Assembly (NCBI RefSeq): GCF_004135385.1
Contig: NZ_CP035493.1
Span: 1,302,001 to 1,366,000, forward strand
DNA length: 64,000 nucleotides
From: Xylanimonas protaetiae
GTDB taxonomy: Bacteria > Actinomycetota > Actinomycetes > Actinomycetales > Cellulomonadaceae
Direction of reading: 5' to 3'
The position numbers and the translations under genes were made by a program. Under the pieces are notes generated by a model. The model did not search any database and had not been told where the DNA came from. It worked only from the letters and a program-made list of their open reading frames with translations. Positions 7,876 through 18,172 of this stretch are shown here, piece after piece (position 1 is the stretch's first letter; each line of letters opens with the position of its first letter).

Positions 7876-8541
7876 TCAGACGAGCGCCGGCGCCCCCGGC
7901 GCGGGCGTGCCGAGCGACAGCGCCTTGGGCGGGATCGCGGCCAGGCGGCGGCTCTCGCGGCGGCGTCGGGCGAAGAAGAAGAAGAACACCGCGACGGCGG
8001 CCATGTTGTTCAGCTCGATGATGATGCCCATCGGGTTGAACGTGTCGAGCGGCGTGTTGAGGAGCAGCACGGCGAGCGCGTAGACGACCGCGAAGATGCG
8101 CACCAGGTACACGCCGGGCATGTACTGGCCGACGACGAAGAACAGCACCGAGATCGCCAGGAAGACCTGGAGCGGGATGGTCTCCGGGCGCATGCTCGGG
8201 ATCACGGCGACGGACGCGGTGAACGCGATCGCCATGGTCGTGTAGAGCGTGCGGCGGGCGAGCATGCGCGCGAACGGAGTGTCCTGGCCGAGCGCCCAGT
8301 AGAAGACGATGCCGCGCAGCGTCGAGAAGATCGCGACGAGCATCACGGGGAGCTGCGCGCCGATGGCGATGTACATCGCGAGCCAGAAGACGCTGCCGAT
8401 GGTGAACAGGCCGAAGTACTGGCGCTGGTCCTCCTTCTGGTACGACCAGAAGTTGAAGAGCAGCGTCAGCAGGCCGAACACCTGCGCGAGGACGAAGCGG
8501 TCCATGCCGACTTCGAGGGGCATTCCGAGGAAGGAGTCCAC
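7876..8541 (-). CDS. YgjV-family inner-membrane protein
   Basis: A 221-residue polytopic protein with about six hydrophobic segments. The YgjV/Imp signature runs through FGLLTLLFNFWSYQKEDQRQ, IFSTLRGIVFYWAL and DTFNPMGIIIELNNMAAVAV. The function of the family is unknown. It begins 22 bases after the stop of the acyl-CoA ligase on the same strand, so the two are probably co-transcribed. The C-terminal tail is basic and then Pro/Ala-rich. Confidence 0.85.
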   Translation of the reverse strand: MDSFLGMPLEVGMDRFVLAQVFGLLTLLFNFWSYQKEDQRQYFGLFTIGSVFWLAMYIAIGAQLPVMLVAIFSTLRGIVFYWALGQDTPFARMLARRTLYTTMAIAFTASVAVIPSMRPETIPLQVFLAISVLFFVVGQYMPGVYLVRIFAVVYALAVLLLNTPLDTFNPMGIIIELNNMAAVAVFFFFFARRRRESRRLAAIPPKALSLGTPAPGAPALV

Positions 8542-8563
8542 GATTCGTTTCCTTGACTGAGGG

Positions 8564-10390
<1,827 letters not shown>

Positions 10391-10596
10391 GTCACCAGGA
10401 TGGAAGAGCGACCGGGCCTGGGGCGCGCCGCATCCGTACAGCGTCCCGCGCGCGTTTTGGCGGGTTCGGCCAAGTGGGCCAGGGGGCGGATCGGGGGCGG
10501 CCAGCGGCTCGCGTGGGAGCGTTCCCGGGCGGTAGAGGGGCGGCGCACGCAGCGCCACCGTCACGTGGCTCCCGGGGCCCAGCCTACGGTCTCGGC

Positions 10597-10748
10597 ATGA
10601 CCGCCCCCGAGATCGTCAGGACGTACACCGAGGCACTTCCCGCGCTGCGCCTCGTCGGCCGACGGTACACCGAGGCGGACCTCGTGGACGGCAGCTACGC
10701 CGCCGTCTGGGCCGCGTGATCCTCGACTACGGCATCGTCCTCGCCTGA
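10597..10748 (+). pseudogene. GyrI-like/effector-binding domain gene, internally deleted
   Basis: The first 40 codons (EIVRTYTEALPALRLVGRRY, then DLVDGSYAAVWAA) look like the start of a GyrI-like small-molecule-binding protein. They stop at TGA 10717. Shifting frame just before it gives RVILDYGIVLA and a stop at 10748, a typical C-terminus of the same family. The roughly 100 residues between are missing, so this is a deletion remnant rather than a small gene. Confidence 0.5.
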
Positions 10749-10757
10749 GGGCCGCCG

Positions 10758-11387
10758 TCAGGCCGGCGTGACCGCAGTGCCGCCCATGTCGACCGCGACG
10801 CGGCCCGCGACGTACGCCGCGTTCGCCCGGTGGACGTCGGCCGGGAGCTCCGGCAGGCAGGCCGACCAGTCGAGCAGCGGCGAGCCGCGGAGCTGCGGCA
10901 TGCGCGCCGGGCGGCCGAAGAAGAACAGGTGCAGGTGCGCCCCACCGTCGCCGAACTTGCCGAGCTGGGCGCGGCCCACGCTCGGCAGCGCCTCCATCGC
11001 GGCGCTCACCGAGACGACCAGCTGACCCATCTCGGCGGCCAGCTCCGCGGGCAGCCCCGGCAGGTCGTGGTGCTCGAGCGGCCCCAGGACGAGCGAGACG
11101 GGCAGGCTCGTGGGCTCCGCGACGCTCAGCCGCCAGCGCTCGTTGTGCCAGATGGTGGCGTCCGTCAGCGGCGGCGCCGACGCGCACCAGCACTCCGCCG
11201 GGTCCTCGCCGCGGCGCGGCGGGTCGGCGTCGGCCAGCGGGCCGAGCGGCTTGACGCGCAACGAGCCGGCCTCGAACGGGAAGACGTCCCAGCCCAGGTC
11301 GCCGTCCGGGTCGACGGGCAGGCGGCCGTCCGCACCGGTGGCGGCGGCGACGCGGGCGTAGAAGGACTCGGCGGACTCGGGCTCCAT
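10758..11387 (-). CDS. Conserved hypothetical protein with HIT-like histidine motif
   Basis: A 209-residue soluble protein. The segment GKFGDGGAHLHLFFFGRPAR has the alternating His/hydrophobic look of HIT-superfamily nucleotide-binding hydrolases or transferases. Upstream, WHNERWRLSVAEPTSLPVSL and LGPLEHHDLPGLPAELAAEM also fit that fold. The full H-x-H-x-H triad is not present, so catalysis is uncertain. ATG 11387. It is transcribed in the same direction as ppnP 40 bases upstream of it. Confidence 0.55.
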   Translation of the reverse strand: MEPESAESFYARVAAATGADGRLPVDPDGDLGWDVFPFEAGSLRVKPLGPLADADPPRRGEDPAECWCASAPPLTDATIWHNERWRLSVAEPTSLPVSLVLGPLEHHDLPGLPAELAAEMGQLVVSVSAAMEALPSVGRAQLGKFGDGGAHLHLFFFGRPARMPQLRGSPLLDWSACLPELPADVHRANAAYVAGRVAVDMGGTAVTPA

Positions 11388-11427
11388 ACAGCGAATCCTG
11401 ACAGCACCGCGAAGGATGCGACAGGCG

Positions 11428-11736
11428 TCAGCCGTAGTGGCAGACGTACGAGACAGCCTCGGCGACCGCGATCTCGAACGACGAGTCGCCCGGTACCGAG
11501 AACGTGTCCCCGCCCGCGTACGACGTCCAAACGTCCGCCCCGGCCAGGCGCACCCGGCACGCGCCCGAGTGCAGCTCCATGACCTCGGGCGCCGCCGTCC
11601 CGAACGTCAGCTCCGAGGGCAGGATGACGCCCGCGGACTTCCGGGTGCCGTCCGCGAGGAAGAACGTGTGGCTCACGCACCTGCCGTCGAAGTAGACGTT
11701 CGCGGTGGGGTCGAGGGTGACGTTCTCGTAGGCCAT
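11428..11736 (-). CDS. ppnP: Pyrimidine/purine nucleoside phosphorylase PpnP (DUF1255)
   Basis: A 102-residue cupin of the PpnP family, which splits nucleosides with phosphate. Family marks are ANVYFDGRCVSHTFFLADGT, KSAGVILPSELTFGT and APEVMELHSGACRV, ending GGDTFSVPGDSSFEI and SYVCHY. Length is full. ATG 11736 fits the family start (MAYENVTLDPTANVYF). The divergent LuxR-type regulator begins 58 bases away. No evidence links the two functionally. Confidence 0.9.
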   Translation of the reverse strand: MAYENVTLDPTANVYFDGRCVSHTFFLADGTRKSAGVILPSELTFGTAAPEVMELHSGACRVRLAGADVWTSYAGGDTFSVPGDSSFEIAVAEAVSYVCHYG

Positions 11737-11794
11737 GGACGAAGGGTAGCCGCGACGACTTTCGGGCGGCCCCGGGCGGCGCCACAATCTGCCC

Positions 11795-14506
11795 GTGGCC
11801 GGTTCCGTCTCGCGGGAGGACGTCGCCGTCGCGGTGCGCGCGGCGGTGCGCTCGGGCGCGCGGCTCGTGCTGCTCACAGGGGCCGCCGGCGTCGGCAAGT
11901 CCTACCTGCTCGACGCGTTCGCCGCCGAGGCCCGCGCGCACGGCCTGGACGCCGACCGCGCGTGGGGCGTCGCCGCGCTGCGCGAGGTGCCCGGCGGTGC
12001 GCTCGCCCACCTCGTCGCGCCCGCGCCCGCCCTGCCCGCCATGGTCCACGCGGTGCTGCGCACCGTGTCGCGCTTCCTCTATGTCGACGACGTCGACCAG
12101 TGCGACCCGCTCTCGCTCGCGCTCGTGGAGCGGCTCGTGCGCGAGCCCGGCCGTGTCGTCGTCGCCACCGTGCGGTCCGACGCGACGGTGCGGTCCGACG
12201 GCGGGGCGCGGTCCGACGGCGCGGGCCTGCCCGAGGCGGTGCGGCCGCTCGCCGCGCTGCCCTACGCGCGCACGTTCACGCTGCGGCCTTTCACGCGCGA
12301 GCAGACCGCGCGGCTCGGCGCGGAGATCCTCGGCGGGCCGCTCCAGCCGGCGCTCGCCGACGACGTGTGGCGCTCCACGGCCGGGAACGCGCTGTTCGTC
12401 CACCAGCTCCTGCTCGCCTCGCGCGACTCCGGCGGCATCGCCCCGACCGACGACGGGTGGGCCGCCGTCGGCACGCTGGCCACACCGCCGTCGCTGCGGT
12501 CGGCGCTGCTCGACCGCGTCGTCGCGCTCGGGCCGGCGGCGCGCGAGGCGGCCGAGCTCCTCGCGGCGACGGAGACGGCCCCGCTGGCCCGCTTCGAGGC
12601 GTCGGGGCGGGGCGAGGCGCTGCGGGCGCTGATGACGGCGGACATCGTGACGATGCTGCCGGCCGCCCCCGTCCCCCTGACGCCCAGGGCGACGCGGCGG
12701 ACGACGTCGCGAGCGGGATCCGTCGCCTTCACCCACCCCTTGTTCGCCGAGGTCGTGTGGGCGCCCCTCGACCCGCTGCGGCGCCGCGCGCTGCTGCGCG
12801 AGCACTTCACCGCCGAGCGTTCCTCCGCGCGACCCGACGAGGTGCGCCTGGCGCTGCTCGCCACCCAGATCGACGAGGTGATGCCCGCCGCAGCCCTCTT
12901 CCGGGCCGCGAAGCTCGCCATGACGGGCGGCGACACCGACACGGCGCTGACCCTCGCGCTCGAGGCGCTGCGCACGGCCCGCGGCGACCTGCGCATCGAG
13001 GCGCTCGGCCTCGCCGCCGACGCGCTCATGCAGCGTGGCCGCCCCGAGGAGGCGCAGGCCCTGCTCGAGCGCGCGCTCGACCGCACCAAGCCCGGCCCCG
13101 GCGCGCTGCTGCTCACCGGGCTGCTGCACGTCGTGCTCACGTGGGGACGCAGCGACCCGGCCGCGGCAGGGCGCATGCTCGCGCGGCAGGCGAGGCGTTA
13201 CCCCACCTGGACGCCCCTGGTCGGCGACCTCGTCGCGATCCTGGAGTCCGACCGCATCTCCTACCAGGGCCGCCCCGGCGAGGCGCTCGCCGTGCTCGAC
13301 GAGCGCGACGTGCGCGGGGCCGGGGCCCTGCTGGCACGCGTCGCGCACCTGTCCCGGTTCGCGCCCCAGCTCGAGTCGCGCATGGCGACGGCCCGCGCCC
13401 AGTGCCTCATCCAGCTCGCGCGCCCCGACGACGCCCTCGCCGCCCTCGACGACGACGTCTTCGTCCGGCACGCCGCCACGCTCGACGAGCAGGTGCCGAG
13501 CTGGCGCGCCGACGTCGACAACGCTCGCGCGCACGCCTGGGTGACGCGGGACGCGGCCCTGTCGCGCGACCTGGCCGAGCGCGCCTACCAGGCCGCCGAC
13601 GACCTCAGCCTCGTCCAGGCCCGCGCCTGGGCCGCGCTCATGCACACCATGGCCGACCTCGTCACCGGCCGGCTCGACGACGCCGCCGCGTGGGGGCGCC
13701 GCGCCCGGGCGCTCGCGGCGGGCGGCCGGATGAGCGCCGCCGGACGGCTCGCCGAGTCGTACCTGGACATCGCCTACGGCTCGCGCGGCCTCGCGTCGGG
13801 CGTCGCGGACGACCCGCGGCTCGACCCGCTCCCGCTCGCGACCGGGTTCCTGTGGCACCAGATCCCCATCGGCGACGCGTGGCGCGCGCACGCCGCCGGC
13901 CGGGTCGCCGCGGCGTCGTCCGTCATGAGCGCCGCGCTCGACGCGGCGCTCGCGGACGGCGCCGTCAGGGACGCCGCGTTCATCGCGCACGAGCGCGTGC
14001 GCATGGGGGAGCGCGGGGTGTCCACGGCGCTCGAGCGGCTCGCGCCGGGCCCCGGCACGCCCGACGACGACCTGCTGCTCGCGGCCCGCGTCCTGCTCGC
14101 CCGCGGCGTCGACGCCGCCGACGGCGCCGCCCTGCTCCGCGCGTGCGACGGCTTCGAGAAGCTCGGCATGCCGCTCTTCGCGGCCGAGGCCGCCGCGGTC
14201 GCCTCCCGCGTCCTGTCGGGCCGCGAGGCCACCGCCGCCCGACGCCGCAGCGCGGGGCTCGCGGCCGTCGTCGGCTCCCCGCCGACGCCGCTGCTGCGCC
14301 GCGCCGCCCCCGACGACGGCGCGGCGACCCTCACCGCGCGCGAGCGCGAGGTGGCCGAGCGGGCCGTCGCGCAGACCTCCGCGGAGATCGCGGCGGCGCT
14401 GTTCCTGTCCGTCCGCACCGTGGACACGCACCTGGCGCGCGTGTACGCGAAGCTCGGCATCACGTCCCGCCGCGAGCTGCCCGCGGCCCTCGGGCTCCGC
14501 GGCTGA
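11795..14506 (+). CDS. Large LuxR-family regulator with AAA/STAND ATPase (MalT/LAL-like)
   Basis: A 903-residue protein. Residues ~25-40 hold Walker A (LLTGAAGVGKSYLLDAF) and ~88-98 Walker B (FLYVDDVDQCD). A long helical/TPR-like middle follows. Residues ~840-903 form the LuxR DNA-binding helix-turn-helix (LTAREREVAERAVAQTSAEI, then LFLSVRTVDTHLARVYAKLG). LAL proteins switch on nearby genes after ligand and ATP binding. The target is not evident here. A short repeat (VRSDATVRSDGGARSDG, about 12170-12220) is inserted in the ATPase region. GTG 11795 places Walker A at the usual distance. Confidence 0.85.
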   Translation: MAGSVSREDVAVAVRAAVRSGARLVLLTGAAGVGKSYLLDAFAAEARAHGLDADRAWGVAALREVPGGALAHLVAPAPALPAMVHAVLRTVSRFLYVDDVDQCDPLSLALVERLVREPGRVVVATVRSDATVRSDGGARSDGAGLPEAVRPLAALPYARTFTLRPFTREQTARLGAEILGGPLQPALADDVWRSTAGNALFVHQLLLASRDSGGIAPTDDGWAAVGTLATPPSLRSALLDRVVALGPAAREAAELLAATETAPLARFEASGRGEALRALMTADIVTMLPAAPVPLTPRATRRTTSRAGSVAFTHPLFAEVVWAPLDPLRRRALLREHFTAERSSARPDEVRLALLATQIDEVMPAAALFRAAKLAMTGGDTDTALTLALEALRTARGDLRIEALGLAADALMQRGRPEEAQALLERALDRTKPGPGALLLTGLLHVVLTWGRSDPAAAGRMLARQARRYPTWTPLVGDLVAILESDRISYQGRPGEALAVLDERDVRGAGALLARVAHLSRFAPQLESRMATARAQCLIQLARPDDALAALDDDVFVRHAATLDEQVPSWRADVDNARAHAWVTRDAALSRDLAERAYQAADDLSLVQARAWAALMHTMADLVTGRLDDAAAWGRRARALAAGGRMSAAGRLAESYLDIAYGSRGLASGVADDPRLDPLPLATGFLWHQIPIGDAWRAHAAGRVAAASSVMSAALDAALADGAVRDAAFIAHERVRMGERGVSTALERLAPGPGTPDDDLLLAARVLLARGVDAADGAALLRACDGFEKLGMPLFAAEAAAVASRVLSGREATAARRRSAGLAAVVGSPPTPLLRRAAPDDGAATLTAREREVAERAVAQTSAEIAAALFLSVRTVDTHLARVYAKLGITSRRELPAALGLRG

Positions 14507-14554
14507 CGACGCCGCGGACGGCCGGTCGCCCGCCGCCGGGGGCGGCGACCCGCC

Positions 14555-15061
14555 CTACATCGTGAGGGGGCCGGTGCCGTGGTCGATCCCGAGCGCCCCC
14601 ATCAGGCCGGCCAGGACGCGCTCCGCGCGGGGGAGCGTGACGTGCACCGTCGTCGACGTCGTCTGGACGGAGAGCGTGATGCCGACGCCCGCGACCCACG
14701 TGTCGAGGTTCCACAGCACGCCCGCGTCGCCGCGCGTGATGCGCAGCGAGCCGTCACCCGTCGACAGCGCCTGGCTCAGGCCGCCGGACATGGTGCGGTA
14801 GTCCTCGAACGCCCAGCGGCTGCCGCCCGTGTAGACGCCCGCGATCACGCTGCCGCCCGTCGGGCCGAACGCCGACGCGAACGGGAACACGGGCACGGTG
14901 TCGTCGCCGGACGGCGGGGTCAGCGGCTCGCCCGCGAGGGAGTCGAGGTCGAGCGCCGCCAGAGCACCGCACAGGCCGGCCGAGGTGACGCCGCCCCAGG
15001 CGAGGACGTCGGCCGTCGGGCGCGTCGCGTCCGCGCAGCCCGTCAGCACGGCGAGCCACAC
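14555..15061 (-). CDS. Putative lipoprotein, function unknown (start uncertain)
   Basis: A 168-residue frame from GTG 15061 begins with VWLAVLTGCADA, a lipobox-like LTGC. Only eight residues precede the Cys, too short for a signal peptide. The frame continues upstream (with a GAGGAGG around 15116) but has no start codon, so the true start may be lost to a sequence error. The rest is soluble, with DDTVPVFPFASAFGPTGGSV and WAFEDYRTMSGGLSQALSTG. No domain recognised. Confidence 0.5.
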   Translation of the reverse strand: MWLAVLTGCADATRPTADVLAWGGVTSAGLCGALAALDLDSLAGEPLTPPSGDDTVPVFPFASAFGPTGGSVIAGVYTGGSRWAFEDYRTMSGGLSQALSTGDGSLRITRGDAGVLWNLDTWVAGVGITLSVQTTSTTVHVTLPRAERVLAGLMGALGIDHGTGPLTM

Positions 15062-15270
15062 GAGCGCACCCGGTGCGGGGTGGCGCTGCTGCGTCGCGGA
15101 ACCGTTCGTCGGAACCTCCTCGGGGAGCCGCCGGGGCGGACGTCGCGTGGCGGGCCCAGCCCACCACCTGCCACCTCAGGAGCGGATCCGTAGCCGTTAC
15201 GTACACGACGCCCGGCGGCCACGCTCCGGTCCCCCCGCCGTCCGCGACGCCGGCGTGCCACGCTGGGCGC

Positions 15271-15750
15271 ATGACCGAGACCACGCAGGACCTCGCCGCC
15301 GTCATCGCCCGCGTCGAGGAGGAGGAGCGCGAGCTCGTGCTCCCCGCGTTCACCCACGACGACGCCTGGCGGCTCGGCTGCCTGCTCGTCGAGCTCGCCG
15401 AGGAGCGCGACCTGCCCGTCACGGTCGACATCCGCAAGGGCACCCAGCAGGTGTTCCACGCCGCCCGCTCCGGCACGACGCCGGACAACGACTCGTGGGT
15501 GCAGCGCAAGGTCAACACCGTCTACCGGTTCGGGGCGTCGTCGTACCTGGTGGGCCGCCGCCACGCGGCCGGGGGCAAGGACTTCAACGAGGCGAGCGGC
15601 CTGCCGTTCCAGGAGTACGTGGCGCACGGCGGCGCGTTCCCGGTCCGCGTCGAGGGCGTCGGCATCGTGGGCGTGGTGACGGTCTCGGGGCTCGCCCAGG
15701 CGGACGACCACGCGCTCGCCGTCGAGGCGCTGCGCGCGTTCCGCGCCTGA
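15271..15750 (+). CDS. Heme-degrading / GlcG-HbpS-type domain protein (UPF0303)
   Basis: A 159-residue protein of the HbpS/GlcG fold. Family features are DDAWRLGCLLVELAEERDLP, VTVDIRKGTQQVFHAA, DNDSWVQRKVNTVYRFGASS and AHGGAFPVRVEGVGIVGVVT. Relatives bind heme or small metabolites; the exact role is unknown. ATG 15271 follows an SD-poor leader but fits the family's N-terminus. No signal peptide, so a cytoplasmic protein. Confidence 0.85.
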   Translation: MTETTQDLAAVIARVEEEERELVLPAFTHDDAWRLGCLLVELAEERDLPVTVDIRKGTQQVFHAARSGTTPDNDSWVQRKVNTVYRFGASSYLVGRRHAAGGKDFNEASGLPFQEYVAHGGAFPVRVEGVGIVGVVTVSGLAQADDHALAVEALRAFRA

Positions 15751-15855
15751 CCCGCCGCGCGAGGCGATGCGTCGCGCGGCCTGGATGCGCCGCGCCGCGT
15801 CGCGGGGGCACCTCGGGGAGCGGTGCGGCCCCGGGGCGGGTGGGAAACTGCGGGG

Positions 15856-16278
15856 GTGAGCGATGACTGGGTGGCGCAGCGGACCGAGGCGGCGCGCGTG
15901 CAGGCGGAGCGGCTGCGTGCGCGGCAGGACGCCGTGCACGCGCAGGCGGAGGGGCTCCTGGCGGAGTTCCTGCCGGTCGTCACCGCGCACGGGCCCGACC
16001 CCGTGCCGCTGCGCGTGCGCGGCTACGGCGGCCGCGGCGAGGCCCGGACCCCGCTCAAGGGCTGGTACCTGCGCTTCGACCGGACGGCCGCGCTCGCCAC
16101 GGACGGCAGCTTCTACACGCTGATCGCCCCGCTCTCGGCGGTGGACCGCCTGCGCGGCGTCCACCCCACCCCGGCGCGCCCGCCGATGGTGCTGGGCGAG
16201 GGCGGCAAGGACGGTGAGTCGGTCGAGCTGCCGATCGCCCTGGAACGCGTCCTCCCGGGCTGGCGCACGCTGGCCTGA
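15856..16278 (+). CDS. Conserved hypothetical protein (140 aa)
   Basis: A 140-residue soluble protein from GTG 15856. A charged N-terminal helix (WVAQRTEAARVQAERLRARQ) precedes a compact beta-rich part (PLKGWYLRFDRTAALATDGS, FYTLIAPLSAVDRLRGVHPT). I do not recognise the family. It follows the HbpS-like gene on the same strand after about 105 bases and converges with the membrane-protein gene at 16296. Confidence 0.6.
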   Translation: MSDDWVAQRTEAARVQAERLRARQDAVHAQAEGLLAEFLPVVTAHGPDPVPLRVRGYGGRGEARTPLKGWYLRFDRTAALATDGSFYTLIAPLSAVDRLRGVHPTPARPPMVLGEGGKDGESVELPIALERVLPGWRTLA

Positions 16279-16295
16279 GCCTGTCTCCCGGGCGC

Positions 16296-16751
16296 TCAGC
16301 GCGGCGTCGTGAAGCGGCGGGCGAACCACCAGGCGGCCACCGCCAGGGAGAGGACCGCCGCCAGGAATCCCACCGCGACCACCAGCAGGGTGACGCCCTG
16401 GCCCGTCGTCAGGACGCGGTCCTCCAGGACCGTCACGGCCTCCGCGACGGTCGCGAACGCCACCGCCCCGGCGCCCAGGACGAGGAGCGCCACGGTGGTG
16501 CGCCGGGCGCGGAACGCCGCGGCGACCGCCCCGGGGACGACGAAGATGCCGAATGCGACGCAGATCATGAGGGTGGCGCCGAGGTTGAACCCCGGTACCT
16601 CCCCGATGACGAGCGCGACGAACCGCATCATGACCCGCGCGACGACGCCGCCGACCAGCCCGGCCAGCAGGCCGGCGCCGATGCCGGCCATCACCTTGCT
16701 CACGGCGTCCATGCCGGGCCGTACGGCCGCCGAGGACTGAGTGACAGACAT
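16296..16751 (-). CDS. Four-span putative membrane protein
   Basis: A 151-residue protein with about four transmembrane helices (AGIGAGLLAGLVGGVVARVM; LMICVAFGIFVVPGAVAAAF; VALLVLGAGAVAFATVAEAV; TLLVVAVGFLAAVLSLAVAA). ATG 16751 is preceded by GAAGGGG at a good distance. The upstream extension of the frame reads as low-complexity. No family recognised. Divergent from the secreted nuclease at 16909. Confidence 0.65.
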   Translation of the reverse strand: MSVTQSSAAVRPGMDAVSKVMAGIGAGLLAGLVGGVVARVMMRFVALVIGEVPGFNLGATLMICVAFGIFVVPGAVAAAFRARRTTVALLVLGAGAVAFATVAEAVTVLEDRVLTTGQGVTLLVVAVGFLAAVLSLAVAAWWFARRFTTPR

Positions 16752-16908
16752 GAGGAACCCCTTCGTCGTGGATGGCGACGGTAGGGAGGGCGGAGACGGC
16801 GAGTTGTGCTCACCCCGTGCCACGTTGCCCGGGTTCGCCCGTCTCACCCCCGCTGACCAGGGCGCTCGCTGATGCGGGCGTGTCGGCGGCACCGTGCACA
16901 GTAGGGCC

Positions 16909-18009
16909 GTGAACGCCGCACGATCCCGCCGTCGCCCTCCGTGGTGGGCCGTCCTGTCCGCTGTCGTCGTCGGCATCGTCGTCGCCGTGGGGTCGGCCCA
17001 CGCCGACGACGACGCCGCACCGGTCCCGTCGGCGTCCGCGACGCTCGCCGTCACCGACGCAGGGAGCCCGACGTCGCAGGTCCCCGCCGAGCCCCAGCAG
17101 GACGAACCCGCGGGCACGCCGGTAGACGGGCCTACGGACGCGTCGGGCGCCGCGCCGGCAGGCGGTCCCACTGACGGGTCGGGCGCCGCGCCGGCAGGCC
17201 CGCAGGCGGACGCGCCCGCTGCGCAGGGCTCGGCGCTGGCGGCCGTCGCCGAGCTGGCCGTCAAGGGCCGCGCACCGAAGACGGGCTACAGCCGTGACGC
17301 GTTCGGCCCGGCGTGGGCCGACGTCGACCGCAACGGCTGCGACACCCGCAACGACGTCCTGCACCGCGACCTCGTGGACGTCACGACCCGCCCGGGGACG
17401 CACGGCTGCGTGGTGCAGACCGGCACGCTGCACGACCCCTACTCGGGTGAGGTCGTCGCGTTCGAGCGCGGCGAGACGACGAGCTCGCTCGTGCAGATCG
17501 ACCACGTCGTCGCACTGTCCGACGCCTGGCAGAAGGGTGCCCAGCAGTGGACGCCCGAGACCCGCCGGCAGCTCGCCAACGACCCGCTCAACCTGCGCGC
17601 CGTCAAGGGCTCGCTCAACTCCCAGAAGGGCGACGGCGACGCCGCCACGTGGCTGCCGCCGAGCAAGGCGTACCGCTGCGCGTACGTCGCGCGGCAGGTC
17701 GCTGTGAAGCACGCCTACGGCCTGTGGGTCACGGAAGCGGAGCGCGACGCGATGGTGCGCGTCCTGTCGGCGTGCCCGGACGAGCCGCTGCCCACGGGCG
17801 GGCCCGAGGAGGCGCCGGCCGCCCCGGTGCCCCCGCCGGCAGCCTTGGAGCCCGCGCCGGCAGCGGCGCCGGAGGCCCCGGCCGGTGGCGACGTCTCCTT
17901 CCAGAACTGCGCCGCCGCGCGCGCCGCGGGCGCGGCCCCGCTGCACCGCGGCGACCCGGGCTACCGCTCGCAGATGGACGGCGACGACGACGGCGTCGCC
18001 TGCGAGTAG
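16909..18009 (+). CDS. Secreted GmrSD/DUF1524-type HNH nuclease with C-terminal excalibur domain
   Basis: A 366-residue exported protein. A basic start and hydrophobic helix (WWAVLSAVVVGIVVAVGSAH) form the signal sequence. A Pro/Ala linker with a 13-residue repeat (GPTDASGAAPAG/GPTDGSGAAPAG) follows. The DUF1524 nuclease core is marked by QIDHVVALSDAWQKGAQQW, ANDPLNLRAVKGSLNSQKGD and the conserved GDAATWLPP. The C-terminus is an excalibur calcium-binding domain (FQNCAAARAAG, ending DGDDDGVACE). It is probably an extracellular or wall-associated DNase. GTG 16909 is chosen; GTG 16894 is in frame. Confidence 0.85.
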   Translation: MNAARSRRRPPWWAVLSAVVVGIVVAVGSAHADDDAAPVPSASATLAVTDAGSPTSQVPAEPQQDEPAGTPVDGPTDASGAAPAGGPTDGSGAAPAGPQADAPAAQGSALAAVAELAVKGRAPKTGYSRDAFGPAWADVDRNGCDTRNDVLHRDLVDVTTRPGTHGCVVQTGTLHDPYSGEVVAFERGETTSSLVQIDHVVALSDAWQKGAQQWTPETRRQLANDPLNLRAVKGSLNSQKGDGDAATWLPPSKAYRCAYVARQVAVKHAYGLWVTEAERDAMVRVLSACPDEPLPTGGPEEAPAAPVPPPAALEPAPAAAPEAPAGGDVSFQNCAAARAAGAAPLHRGDPGYRSQMDGDDDGVACE

Positions 18010-18022
18010 GGCACCGTGCGGC

Positions 18023-18164
18023 CCGACCGGGCCGACCGGGCCGACCGGGCCGACCGGGTCGACGGAGGACGCGACGGCGCAGGCCCGCGAGCAGCACGGC
18101 ACCGCGCCTGCCCTACGTGTTGCCAGAGGGCGGCGCCCCCTCGTGTTGCCGGAGGGGCGGCGCT
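18023..18164. repeat. Short tandem repeats between convergent genes
   Basis: Four exact copies of the 9-mer CCGACCGGG run from 18023 to 18058. Further on, a ~22-base unit beginning CGTGTTGCC occurs at about 18116 and again at 18142 with small changes, each containing a GC-rich self-complementary stretch. The region may terminate transcription of the two converging genes, but no clean terminator stem is present. Confidence 0.55.
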
Positions 18165-18172
18165 CGTCGGCC

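Noticed and set aside
11165-14431. 1088-codon minus-strand open frame opposite the LuxR-type regulator
   Set aside because: Low-complexity shadow; the plus strand has Walker motifs and a LuxR HTH in frame.
14507-14554. GC-rich stem after the LuxR-type gene considered as terminator
   Set aside because: Only about six clean base pairs with offsets; not convincing.
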